62,905 nt of DNA from Gammaproteobacteria bacterium (GTDB taxonomy: Bacteria > Pseudomonadota > Gammaproteobacteria > Pseudomonadales > Azotimanducaceae), in contig JAPOYI010000168.1 in NCBI GenBank assembly GCA_026706665.1, positions 1 through 62,905 on the forward strand, in the 5' to 3' direction. Under the pieces are notes generated by a model. It ran no database searches. It worked only from the letters and a program-made list of their open reading frames with translations, and was not told where the DNA came from. Within the stretch, counting starts at the first letter, position 1. Every line of letters begins with the position of its first letter. Shown piece by piece: positions 55,283 through 62,905 of the stretch. Position numbers and translations under genes: made by a program.

Positions 55283-57066
55283 CGAGTCCCTCCCGCGTTC
55301 AATAGGCCGGCGGCCTCATGTACGTCCGACAGGAATGTGTCGCGCGTCACGGGTGCGTCTACCTGATCGCCCAACAGCTGCTGGGCCGCTTGCTCTTTCT
55401 GGACGAGGCGTTCGTACTCGCTCACTTCGAGCGTGTCGTCACAGAGCAGGACCAAGTACTCGACGTCACGGCGCTGGCCACGGCGGTGGATACGATCCAA
55501 GCTCTGGAGATACTGCGCCGCCTGACTGGAGAGCGATTCGTAGATTGCGATGCGGGCCCGGTGCAGAGTGAGGCCGGCTCCTGCGGCGGCCGGGTTCGCG
55601 ACGAAGATCATCGTCTCGTCGTCCTCTTGGAAGCGTCGGACTGCGTCTCGACGCTCTTCGACATCGGAGACCGAGCCGTCGTACCTGACGACGCCGAAGC
55701 GCTGGAATCGTCGGTGTATCGCGTCGAGGGACCGGGTGTAGAACGACCAGATAACAACCTTCTCACCTTCCCGCCCGACTACCTGGTTGACGAGAGAGTC
55801 GAGGGCGGTCAGCTTGGCCGGAGTCTCCCGGTAGGAATCGGAAACCCCTTTGGGGTTCGAGCAGATCTGGAGCAGGGCCATCCGGCGTGCCAGGAAGCTG
55901 GCTCGTCGCCTGTTGAAGGTTGCGTCGTCGACTGCTTCGACGTCGGCCACCAACGACTCGAGTGTCTGCCGGTAGAGCCGACCCTGTTGGCGCGCCATCG
56001 GGAGCAGGACGCGTTGGAACCGCTTCACTGGGAGATCCGGAAGGACGTCCGACTTGAGGTGGCGGAGGTAGAGTCCGCGCTGCTCGATGGCAGACTGGAC
56101 CACAGGGCCTGCGAGTTCGCGTTCCTCGGGAACATCGACATCAGAGAAGCAGTACCCGTAATCCACGAGGCTGAACTGTTGAACAAGGTCGACGGGGGAG
56201 TTCGGCGCGGGTGTGCCGCACAGCACGTACGCGCGGCCGGCCCACTCGCGTAAGCGACGAAGCGCGCGTGTGCGCTTGGCATCGAGCGATTTGACGAAGA
56301 ACGACTCGTCGACAGTCAGAACCGCCCGGCCCGGTCTGGCTCGCAGCAGCGAGCGCAGTTCCCGTTCCATCGTTACAGCGGTCTCGAAGTTCGTGACGTA
56401 GATGTCCCCGCCCTGGGCGAGTAGACGGCGCTTGTTCCGGGTGGTGCCGGTGAGCACGACTGTCCGGTACATGTCGCCACGGAACTGAACGAGATCCTTC
56501 GGCCACTCGCCGATCATGCTCTTGGGCGCGACGATGAGAGCAACGTCAGCCTGGTCCCGATCGACCAGCAAGTCGAACGCGAAGATCAGAGTGACTGTCT
56601 TGCCGGCACCCTGCTCGTCGAACACACAGAGGCCGGGCGCGTTGGGCAGGGTCATGGCAGCAACGTTCACGACTTGGTGGCGGTCAAGGACGTTGAGGCC
56701 GGCGCTGTCCGAGACCATGGTCTGAGCGAGCCCGAGGCCCTCGTGCCTGATCCGCCGGAGCGACGCAAACACGCCCGAGTGCACCGATGCGATCCACCGA
56801 CGGTTCTCGACGAAGCGTGTCGCCTCTGGATGCCAGACCAGTTCGACGTCGTTCCGAAGCCCTTCGATGAGACGATCAGCCATCGACTCCGGGACTCTGA
56901 CCCCTTCGGCGGAGCGCGTGATGTGGCCTCTCGGCATCTCTCGAGCGGCCGATCTGGCCAACGTCAACAATGCGCTGCCCTGATCGGGTCGGGGGGTCAG
57001 ATACAGCGCGTCAAGTGTCTCGGCTGGCCGGACCTCCGCCCGGATCGTTGCACGTTCGCGAGCCAT
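55279..57066 (-). CDS. SNF2-family DNA helicase/translocase
   Basis: The 595-residue protein is a SNF2/superfamily II ATPase: motif I CVFDEQGAGKTVTLI, motif Ia LIVAPKSMIGEW, motif II VLTVDESFFVKS, motif III VLCGTPAPNSP, a C-terminal RecA lobe with VVRYDGSVSDVEERRDAV and FVANPAAAGAGLTL, and motif VI QSLDRIHRRGQ. Its 140-residue N-terminus is unassigned. It lies between a ParB-domain protein and a PD-(D/E)XK-like protein, with overlapping stops and starts on both sides. It probably moves on DNA to expose or push targets for the nuclease. Confidence 0.9.
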   Translation of the reverse strand: MARERATIRAEVRPAETLDALYLTPRPDQGSALLTLARSAAREMPRGHITRSAEGVRVPESMADRLIEGLRNDVELVWHPEATRFVENRRWIASVHSGVFASLRRIRHEGLGLAQTMVSDSAGLNVLDRHQVVNVAAMTLPNAPGLCVFDEQGAGKTVTLIFAFDLLVDRDQADVALIVAPKSMIGEWPKDLVQFRGDMYRTVVLTGTTRNKRRLLAQGGDIYVTNFETAVTMERELRSLLRARPGRAVLTVDESFFVKSLDAKRTRALRRLREWAGRAYVLCGTPAPNSPVDLVQQFSLVDYGYCFSDVDVPEERELAGPVVQSAIEQRGLYLRHLKSDVLPDLPVKRFQRVLLPMARQQGRLYRQTLESLVADVEAVDDATFNRRRASFLARRMALLQICSNPKGVSDSYRETPAKLTALDSLVNQVVGREGEKVVIWSFYTRSLDAIHRRFQRFGVVRYDGSVSDVEERRDAVRRFQEDDETMIFVANPAAAGAGLTLHRARIAIYESLSSQAAQYLQSLDRIHRRGQRRDVEYLVLLCDDTLEVSEYERLVQKEQAAQQLLGDQVDAPVTRDTFLSDVHEAAGLLNAGGTR

Positions 57067-58682
57067 CAGGTGGAGGTGTCTCCGAGACTGTCCGACGTGA
57101 GGTACGCCTCGACGTGCTTCAGGGCGCTGTGGAGGCGCTCCAGGTTGTCGCGGTGGACGCAGCCCGCCTCCGACGGGTCGAAGGCCTTGACGGGCAACTC
57201 CAGGAACCACTCGGTGAAGACACGGATCCGCGTGTTCGCTCCGGTCTGGCGCTGGGCGGCGCGGCTCATGCGCGCGAGACCGATAGCGTTCTCGACCTCT
57301 TCCTGGGCTTCCTCGACGTCCGGTTCATCGCGGGCCTTTCGCAGACCTGCCACGGCGTCCTCGTTCTCGTAGACATGCTTGAGATCGCGGACGCGCTCCC
57401 ACCTCTTGAACTTGCCGTCGTAGAGGAGGTCGAAGACGAGGTGCTTGAAGACCTCGTCCTTGTTCAGGCACCAGTTCACGCCACCCGCTCCCTTGCCCTT
57501 GTTGAGCTCGTCGAAGTATTGGAACTTGTCCGCGGCGCGGTGCTTCGTCTCGAAGGCGTCCTTCGATCGTTCGGCAACGTGGTAGTCCTCGAACTCGCTT
57601 GCCAGTGCCACCATGCTGATGTAGCGGGTTACCTCGTTGGTTGACAGTGCGAACCGACGAGCGATGTCGCGACGGATTTCCTGTTGTCGCTTGCGGCCCG
57701 GGTTGGCACGTGGCTCCAGAGCGAGCAGCGCCTCCCAGTCCTCGTAGACCTTCTGCGCTTTAACGTATTCCGGCCAGTCCTGCTTGTGGTCAGGCTCGAA
57801 GTTGAGAGACACGATGACCGCTTCACGGTCTTGCTCCGTCGCGTGATCGGTGAGCTGCCAGACCTTCAACCACTCCGCGCGTTGCTTCTCCTCCGGGCGG
57901 AAGTCGCCACTCGAGTCTTCGAGGATGTCGTAGCAGGCGGTGACGCGACGGTTCCCGTCCAGCAAGGTACCGTCAACGTCGATGATGGGTGGCTTCCGGA
58001 CGCCATTAACGGCGATGCTCTTCGCCAAGGAGCGGATCGCAAACTGATCCTCACCCATTATGCCCGGAAGTGGCATGGCGCCTTTCATGATCTCCACGAG
58101 CTCCAAGGCATCTGGACCCCGACCGTACTTCTGCTGAAACTGGTTCAGATGGATGTCGAGCCGTTGGTTGCGATCCCACAGCCGGATGTCCCGAGTACGG
58201 ACAAAGCCTTCGATCACCGCGACCGGGCGCTCGTTGAAAACGGGGTTGGGACGGACTGGCATGGGGTCGATCCCGTCATGGCTCTGCAGGCGGAGTGCCT
58301 CCGCGCAGGAGGCGGGCACAACCGGCGGCTCGTCCTCAGTCTCGTCAGCAGGATCGGCTGGCGAACTCGGCGTGGAAGGGTGCTCCGACAGTTGTCCCTG
58401 CAACTCGCGCACCCGCGTGACAAGAGACTCGGCGGCAGCGCGCTCCACGATTGACTGCGGGTCGCGCTCGAGAATAAGCACGGTATCGACGTCTCCGCGT
58501 TGCTGCGCGCCGTGACGGACGACCTCGACGACCCTGGTGAGGAGCGTTCGAATCTCATCCGGGGAGAGCGGGCGTTCCAAGCCCTCTCGCAGCAGGCTAG
58601 CGACCGAGGAGCCAACGTCCGAGGACATCGCCTCAGCCGCGGTCAGCAACTCGGTCAGTGCAATCTTGATGTCGTCAGGCAT
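57066..58682 (-). CDS. ParB N-terminal-domain protein
   Basis: The 538-residue protein has a ParB/Srx-type domain in its middle (about 205-260): SLAKSIAVNGVRKPPIIDVDG then LLDGNRRVTAC, the conserved G-x-R-R segment. The N-terminal ~120 residues are helical with a Pro/Ser/Glu-rich linker (about 100-125); the C-terminal half is charged and helical. ParB-type domains bind or cleave DNA and some bind CTP. It starts four bases after the sigma gene and overlaps the helicase start (TGATG). Exact role unknown. Confidence 0.8.
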   Translation of the reverse strand: MPDDIKIALTELLTAAEAMSSDVGSSVASLLREGLERPLSPDEIRTLLTRVVEVVRHGAQQRGDVDTVLILERDPQSIVERAAAESLVTRVRELQGQLSEHPSTPSSPADPADETEDEPPVVPASCAEALRLQSHDGIDPMPVRPNPVFNERPVAVIEGFVRTRDIRLWDRNQRLDIHLNQFQQKYGRGPDALELVEIMKGAMPLPGIMGEDQFAIRSLAKSIAVNGVRKPPIIDVDGTLLDGNRRVTACYDILEDSSGDFRPEEKQRAEWLKVWQLTDHATEQDREAVIVSLNFEPDHKQDWPEYVKAQKVYEDWEALLALEPRANPGRKRQQEIRRDIARRFALSTNEVTRYISMVALASEFEDYHVAERSKDAFETKHRAADKFQYFDELNKGKGAGGVNWCLNKDEVFKHLVFDLLYDGKFKRWERVRDLKHVYENEDAVAGLRKARDEPDVEEAQEEVENAIGLARMSRAAQRQTGANTRIRVFTEWFLELPVKAFDPSEAGCVHRDNLERLHSALKHVEAYLTSDSLGDTST

Positions 58683-58686
58683 CGTG

Positions 58687-59370
58687 TTACTCCTGTTCGT
58701 CAAGGTCATTGTTCGGTTCTGGGAGGTCAGTCGGCATCTCGTACCCCTCTCGCTCGGCCAGGCGCCGGAGCCGAGTGAGGCCGCGGGAGACGAGGGTGCG
58801 AGCCGTGTGAGCCGAGATTCCAACGGCCTCGCCGATGGACGCGGCCGGTAGATCGGGCACCCCGGCCTCGACGGCGTCCACGACGACCTCCATGACGTCG
58901 ACGACCAACCCCTCGCCGAGTCTCGGGAGTAGTTCGCGGGCGATTCGAATGGCCTCTCGGCGCTGCGCATCCTGGATCTGTTCGCGTACGTGGCGCTCCG
59001 GTTCGTCCAAATCTGAATCGACAGAGAGGGTGGTGTCATCGAGGTTGCCGCGAAGGGCGTAGTCGTCATGCCACTTGTCGTTGGCGATGTTCCTCGCGAC
59101 CTTCCACAACCAAGCCCCGATGTTCGCGACTGTTCGACCCCTGCGGGCCGCTGCCCAGGCGGCATCCACGGCCTGGGCGATACACTCGTCGATGTCCGCT
59201 GCCGGGAGCGAGCCGCCCCATTCGGCCTGTAGTCGGCGTGTCAAACCATCGAGGAAGCCGCTTGCGGCAAGCGCCGTGAGCATGTCGACAACATCGCCGC
59301 GGTTTAGCGCTGCCTGCGCCTTCTGGAGCAGTGCCGCGGCTTCGTCGGCTGTCGTGTGTTGCTCTGGCAT
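58687..59370 (-). CDS. ECF-like sigma factor
   Basis: The 227-residue protein has sigma region 2-like sequence (CIAQAVDAAWAAARRG, NIGAWLWKVARNIANDKWHD) and a region 4-like helix-turn-helix (SIGEAVGISAHTARTLVSRGLTRLRRLA) separated by an acidic linker. It heads the ParB-SNF2-nuclease operon. It may drive transcription of its own operon or serve only as a DNA-binding regulator. Region 2 is degenerate, so its promoter class cannot be predicted. The ATG at 59370 is the only sensible start. Confidence 0.8.
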   Translation of the reverse strand: MPEQHTTADEAAALLQKAQAALNRGDVVDMLTALAASGFLDGLTRRLQAEWGGSLPAADIDECIAQAVDAAWAAARRGRTVANIGAWLWKVARNIANDKWHDDYALRGNLDDTTLSVDSDLDEPERHVREQIQDAQRREAIRIARELLPRLGEGLVVDVMEVVVDAVEAGVPDLPAASIGEAVGISAHTARTLVSRGLTRLRRLAEREGYEMPTDLPEPNNDLDEQE

Positions 59371-59935
59371 CGTGACTCAAGGGTCTTCGTGGTTTCCGTT
59401 CCTACCCAGTTGTCGCAATGCGCAACAGGGCGAGCTACTACCGGCATCGTCAGCGCGTTCAGTTTGAGGCTGATGGATGCCCTATGACCGTTAGTCCCAG
59501 GGCGCAACAACCCTTATGTCGGTATAGCCCCGCGATCCGGCGGGAAGAGGCATCTGGGTCCGCCGGGACGAGAGGAGAGGATGGCCGGGCCTCAGTTCCG
59601 AGGACCGGGGGAGGTGGCGACCAATGGGCGGATCGTGGATCTGGCCACGGGCCGGAAACGTGGGGGTGGTTGGCCGACAAGAGACCGAGGATAGGCACGA
59701 CGGATATTGCCGGTCGAGATCGTGCGGCAAGCGTGGCGATGTGGCTGGCAGGACGGGAGATTGGTTTGGGTGCGGGGCAACGGGGAGGGGGCCGGAACTC
59801 GAAGCCCGGAAACGCGACCGCGGCGACGTGGTGCGCTCGTTCCTGGCATCGCCGGGGGACGGGTGGTCCACCACCGGACGGCGGCCGTCGGCGGCGGGGG
59901 TGCAAGCGTCGGCCTGTCTGTAAGAATGTCTCGCA

Positions 59936-59962
59936 TTCGACCGATGCTTGCGATCGGTCGAA
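59936..59962. repeat. 10-bp perfect inverted repeat with 7-base loop
   Basis: TTCGACCGAT-GCTTGCG-ATCGGTCGAA. It is symmetric, without a T tract, so it looks more like a protein-binding or recombination site than a terminator. Confidence 0.7.
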
Positions 59963-60263
59963 GCTGAGCGGAATCGCGGGTGGTTGGTCCGTTCATCCTA
60001 TTCGCACCCGCCCGTCCTTTCGGACGCCGCCGGCACTGTTCGCGCGGTGTTCCTTTGGTCAGTGGAACGTCTGCGGCGCCTTGCGGGCGCCTCCCGTTTT
60101 GGTCAGCTGGGTGTGCTGCGGATCGTAGTGTCTCGTTGGGTAACCCGCGGTCTGCCCGATCCGATGCCCTTGCGGGCTCTCCCCAGTCTCAGCCGGGGTT
60201 CGCTGAATGCCGCCGCTGGCGGCTCGCGCCCCGTTGTTTGAAATGGCGAGGGGACCATGTCAC

Positions 60264-60324
60264 GTCGGCGTTTCCGCCAACAACGTCGGTGTTTTCCACC
60301 GACCATGTCGGCGCTCCCGCCGAC
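60264..60324. repeat. Three tandem short hairpins
   Basis: Three units follow each other every 21-22 bases: GTCGGCG-TTTC-CGCCAAC (one mismatch), GTCGGTG-TTTTC-CACCGAC and GTCGGCG-CTCC-CGCCGAC. The phrase GACCATGT recurs around them (60253, 60301, 60322). Arms differ by matching changes on both sides (GTCGGTG/CACCGAC), which suggests that pairing is maintained. Confidence 0.75.
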
Positions 60325-60464
60325 CATGTAGCGCAATGGCTACGTGAAAGTGCGGCGGACTGTAGGGGTGGCGGCGGCGCCGGTCAAGCACTTTTGCGAG
60401 TCGGCGCGACGTTGCGCGCGGCGGGTATGCGGCGCGGGCTGTGCGTGTTTCGCGGGTGAAGCCA

Positions 60465-60515
60465 GCCCGGACGCTGGGAACAGGCGTCCGCAGGACCCTT
60501 TCCCAGCGTCCGGGC
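60465..60515. repeat. 16-bp perfect inverted repeat downstream of the recombinase module
   Basis: GCCCGGACGCTGGGAA (60465-60480) and TTCCCAGCGTCCGGGC (60500-60515) pair perfectly across a 19-base loop that holds a smaller GTCC-GCA-GGAC hairpin. It lies about 70 bases beyond the end of the coiled-coil gene on the minus strand and could be its terminator, but there is no T run, so a recombinase or relaxase site is equally possible. Confidence 0.75.
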
Positions 60516-60583
60516 GAGAAGCGGCCCCAGTGGCCGCCGAAACCGGCTTTCCGGACGTGTTGCGCGGCAGGCGCGGAACGGCG

Positions 60584-61168
60584 CTATCTGGAGGCGTCGG
60601 GCTGCTTCGACGGCGCGCGCTGCCCGGAGGAAGTCGGCTTCCGAAGCGGCATGTCCGGGATGCGGTACCCCTTCTGCCGCAGCGCCCGCGCGATGCGTTC
60701 GGCGAGGCCGCCGAAGTCGTCGCTGGGGGGCCTTCCGAGCAAGGCGGCCTCGACGACCAGAGCGAGATCGCGGTAGAGGTCGCGTGACCCGGCGAAGCGC
60801 TCGGCGGCGGCCCTGGCGTTGTCGAGGCTGCGGCGGGTCCGGGCGTGACGCTCGCGGTCGCGGCGGCACGCGGCACGCTCGGCTTCCAGCGCCTTGCGCA
60901 GCGCGTCGCGTTCGTCCCGCAGGGCGTCCCGTTCGCGCCGGAGGGCGTCGGGCGCGACATCCTGGCGGAGCGTGTCGAGCGCCCGCCCGACACTGGCGTC
61001 GCGGTCGTCGCGCCCGCGCAGTTCGCCGACGTGGCGCAGCAGGATGTCGCCGATCGCCGCGGCCCGGGCGCGGTCGTTGAGCGAGTAGTAGTCGGTGGCG
61101 TCGCGCCTGACGATCCAGTCGAGGGCCTCGGTCTGCGTTGCGGTCAGCTTGACGGCGAGCCGGGTCAC
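60584..61168 (-). CDS. Coiled-coil protein of the recombinase module
   Basis: The 194-residue protein is unrecognised. It begins TRLAVKLTATQTEALDWIVRRD, followed by a long arginine/glutamate-rich helix (ALRRERDALRDERDALRKAL, about 90-140) that should form a coiled coil, and a C-terminal LALVVEAALLGRPPSDDFGGL segment. GTG 61168 overlaps the recombinase stop by four bases. Accessory role in recombination or DNA transfer is inferred from position only. Confidence 0.6.
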   Translation of the reverse strand: MTRLAVKLTATQTEALDWIVRRDATDYYSLNDRARAAAIGDILLRHVGELRGRDDRDASVGRALDTLRQDVAPDALRRERDALRDERDALRKALEAERAACRRDRERHARTRRSLDNARAAAERFAGSRDLYRDLALVVEAALLGRPPSDDFGGLAERIARALRQKGYRIPDMPLRKPTSSGQRAPSKQPDASR

Positions 61169-62073
61169 AAGAGGTAGTGCTCGGTGATCTCCGGCCTGAA
61201 GTGGCCGAGTTCCTGGCTGACCACCTCCAGCGCGTCGGCGCGGACGAGGATGCGCTGCAGTTCGCGCATGCGCTCTTGGGCGTAGCTGTAGCGGACGCCG
61301 TGGGCGCCGGCGCTCCAGCCGAGGGCGCGCTTCGCGGCGCCGGAGAAGCTGACGGTCCACGCCGTGCCGCCGCCGACATCGTAGCGCGGCCGGTAGTGGA
61401 CGCCGCGGTCGGTGACGCGCCCGGGTTCGTCGACGCGGCGCTCCTCGAGGAGACGGGCGAGGTCGTCGGGGATGCGCACGAGGCGGACCAGGCCGCCCTT
61501 CCCCGCGACCGTGTAGTCCGTGCCCGGCCGACCGTGGAACTTCTCCGGACGCGCGGGCCGGGGATCCGGCGGCTGCTCGTCGGGCCGGGCGAGCGTGAGG
61601 AGTTCGTGCGCCCGCAGTCCGGCGGCGTAGGCGATCAGGGTGGCGACGCTGTTTCGGGGGCGCTGCGCGGCGGCCACCATGCGCACCTGCCTCGGGGTGT
61701 ACGCGCGCCCCTTCCTGACGTGGGGTTTCAGGGAGCGGACGACGGTCAGCCGCTCGCCTTCGGGAAGCCGCCCGGTGACGTGGACGAGGACGGCCTGGAG
61801 CGCCTGCCGCTGCATGTCGAGCGCCTTCTGGCCGAGGTCGGCGGCGCGGCTGCGGAGGTAGTCCTCGGCGGATCCGCGGTCGAGGTCGAACAGCTCCATA
61901 TCCTTTCGCGCGAGGTGGCGGGCGACCTGGAGCAGGCAGTCGGCGTAGTTGTCGATGGTGCGCGAGGAGCCGGTCGGGGCATCGCCCCGGCGCAGCACGC
62001 CGAGGTTCACGAGGCGGCCGACGACGGCGTCGACCTGGCGTTCGGGGGGCCGAGTCCCGCGGAACCTCGGCAT
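61165..62073 (-). CDS. Tyrosine recombinase
   Basis: The 302-residue protein has the catalytic residues of tyrosine recombinases: R in YAAGLRAHELLTL, H-x2-R in HGVRYSYAQERM, the histidine in ELGHFRPEITEHYLL, and its tyrosine as nucleophile. The N-terminal core-binding helix region is present (TIDNYADCLLQVARHL). The catalytic end reads to the last residue, so the protein is complete. It starts two bases after the HTH gene stop. It is unlike the first integrase and probably belongs to a second element nested in the island. Confidence 0.88.
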   Translation of the reverse strand: MPRFRGTRPPERQVDAVVGRLVNLGVLRRGDAPTGSSRTIDNYADCLLQVARHLARKDMELFDLDRGSAEDYLRSRAADLGQKALDMQRQALQAVLVHVTGRLPEGERLTVVRSLKPHVRKGRAYTPRQVRMVAAAQRPRNSVATLIAYAAGLRAHELLTLARPDEQPPDPRPARPEKFHGRPGTDYTVAGKGGLVRLVRIPDDLARLLEERRVDEPGRVTDRGVHYRPRYDVGGGTAWTVSFSGAAKRALGWSAGAHGVRYSYAQERMRELQRILVRADALEVVSQELGHFRPEITEHYLL

Positions 62074-62075
62074 GG

Positions 62076-62336
62076 TCAGCCGTCGCCGCGCCGCCGCAGC
62101 CAGCGGGCGACGGTGGAGTGGTGGACGCGCACGCGCCGCTCGCGCAGCCAGCGCTGGATCTCGGCGGTGGTGGCGCCCTGGTCGCGCAGCGCGAGCAGCT
62201 CGAGGGCGAAGCGGTCGAGGCGCGAGCCGCCGTAGCGGACGCGGCGCCGGTCGCGGGTGTCGGCGCGCAGGCGCGCCGCCTCGGCGGCGGCGTCGAAGGG
62301 GGGATGCCGGCGGGAGCGGGACACGCGCCGGGTCAT
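62076..62336 (-). CDS. Small helix-turn-helix protein
   Basis: The 86-residue basic protein ends with FALELLALRDQGATTAEIQRWL and VRVHHSTVARWLRRRG, a helix-turn-helix pattern like those of resolvase C-termini and small plasmid regulators. The start ATG at 62336 (MTRRVSRSRRHPPFD) is preferred to an upstream one. It precedes the tyrosine recombinase and may control it or act as an excision factor. Confidence 0.65.
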   Translation of the reverse strand: MTRRVSRSRRHPPFDAAAEAARLRADTRDRRRVRYGGSRLDRFALELLALRDQGATTAEIQRWLRERRVRVHHSTVARWLRRRGDG

Positions 62337-62789
62337 CCTCGCGGCCGCGAAGGCGGCTGTCCGGCTGCGGTGGGAATCGGGGATCGGCGCATGGGAACCA
62401 TCCAATACCACGGCGGCGGATGAAGTGCAAAAACTGTATGTGTATCAAAAAGATAAGAGAACTCCGCCGGGAAACCGACTGGCGCTTCACGGGTCGTCCT
62501 GGCGGCCGGTGAGGCGGGTGTGGCGCTCGCCGCGCGGCAGGGATGGCGTCCGGGGTGCGCTGGACGCGCGGAACACCCGCACCATGGCGGACAACGCGAT
62601 GGACGAGGTTCCGGACACCATCCCGCCCGGCAGCGTTGGGGACGCGTAGCGGGCCGTAAAGGGTGCGCTGCGCCGACGGGTACCGTCGCCCTTGACGGCC
62701 CGCAACGCGCCGGGAGCGGCCACTGGGAGCGCCTGGGAGGCCGAGGCGCGCAGACCGGAGCCACGCGCCTCGACGGTGGAGAGGAACGG
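62337..62789. other. Region without recognisable gene
   Basis: Only overlapping GC-driven open frames are seen here; none has family-like sequence or a convincing start. An AT-richer patch (62420-62465, with AAAAACTGTATG) could hold the promoter of the minus-strand recombinase module. Confidence 0.35.
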
Positions 62790-62905
62790 TCAGTGCCGGC
62801 TGTAGCGCCAGCCCGAATCCGACAGGGACTCCCTCCAGAGTTGCTCGGACTTGGACAACAGAGTCGACTGCACCCGATCCGCACGTCGAGAGGCGTACGT
62901 TTCGG
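62790..62905 (-). CDS. Possible C-terminal end of a gene running off the window
   Basis: On the minus strand one frame is open from the window edge to a TGA at 62790 and reads a protein-like tail (SKSEQLWRESLSDSGWRYSRH). The neighbouring frames are less natural. The 37 visible residues match no family I know; the rest lies outside. Confidence 0.35.
   Translation of the reverse strand, partial: ETYASRRADRVQSTLLSKSEQLWRESLSDSGWRYSRH

Larger units (their letters stand above)
59371..60583. other. Gene-free 1.2-kb region with stem-loops
   Basis: No open frame here has family-like sequence; the long frames are by-products of GC richness. The region contains the leader of the sigma operon, one 10-bp hairpin (59936), a triple hairpin run (60264) and a 16-bp hairpin (60465), listed separately. 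Apart from those nothing is assignable. Confidence 0.5.

Noticed and set aside
59371-59400. ECF-type promoter (GGAAC ... GAGTC) upstream of the sigma gene for autoregulation
   Set aside because: GGAAC is present on the minus strand, but the spacing to a GTC-like -10 is too long; not convincing without data.
59418-60128. 236-residue plus-strand open frame in the gap right of the sigma gene
   Set aside because: Composition is GC-driven (Gly, Arg, Pro, Ser), no motif or ribosome site, and overlapping frames are equally open.

Overview
The window is a high-GC chromosome segment from a gammaproteobacterium. Two housekeeping blocks support this: iscR-iscS-ndk-rlmN-rodZ-hisS-yfgM-bamB-der (minus strand, 3.1-12.5 kb) and queA-tgt-yajC-secD-secF facing suhB/trmJ (13.6-20.7 kb), both in gammaproteobacterial order. 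Two phytanoyl-CoA dioxygenase-family genes, a sulfatase, a TonB receptor and many toxin-antitoxin modules suggest a free-living or host-associated, probably marine, uncultured lineage; that ecology is inference.

Layout. 0-0.5 kb: two tandem MITE-like repeats of about 162 bp. 0.55-2.7 kb: xseA and an M23 peptidase. 2.7-3.1 kb: an array of a degenerate word, ATGG[C/G]TGTCC. The same word recurs at about 0.4, 13.0-13.5, 20.7-21.06, 21.17-21.35 and 50.97 kb, and it has expanded in frame inside der. 3.1-12.5 kb: the isc-to-der block, lacking iscU, iscA, hscBA, fdx, pilF and ispG. 12.56-12.99 kb: a decayed insertion element with inverted ends. 13.6-20.7 kb: trmJ, suhB, secDF, yajC, tgt, queA. 21.4-22.8 kb: two toxin-antitoxin modules. 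22.9-34.7 kb: an eight-gene operon read leftwards for alpha-glucan/alpha-glucoside use (binding protein, two enlarged permeases, ATPase, GH13 glucosidase, cytochrome P450, sulfatase, secreted GH13 amylase). 34.9-46.7 kb: two phytanoyl-CoA dioxygenase-like genes, a HEPN-like pair, a LacI regulator divergent from a TonB receptor, a lipoprotein fusing FG-GAP/UnbV repeats to a vanadium-haloperoxidase-type domain, and VapBC. 46.7-50.9 kb: an RND efflux pump and its adaptor.

From tRNA-Leu(CAA) at 51.08 kb to the window end lies an integrative island. A P4-type integrase sits directly after the tRNA. Next come a small DNA-binding protein, a cytosine-C5 DNA methyltransferase and an overlapping HhH-GPD Fe-S DNA glycosylase (plus strand). 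Converging on these is a tightly coupled four-gene minus-strand operon: ECF-like sigma factor, ParB-domain protein, SNF2 helicase, and a small protein with a PD-(D/E)XK-like motif. I read this as a candidate, possibly undescribed, methylation-linked defence system. Beyond it lie a 1.2 kb gene-free stretch rich in stem-loops and a second recombinase module.

How the genes may work together: the LacI regulator, TonB receptor, ABC transporter and hydrolases fit regulated import and breakdown of an alpha-linked glucan. The embedded P450 and sulfatase suggest that glucan carries methyl or sulfate groups. In the island, the methyltransferase would mark self DNA, the glycosylase would repair deaminated 5-methylcytosine, and the sigma/ParB/SNF2/nuclease operon would act on unmarked DNA. 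These roles are inferred from domains and gene order only.
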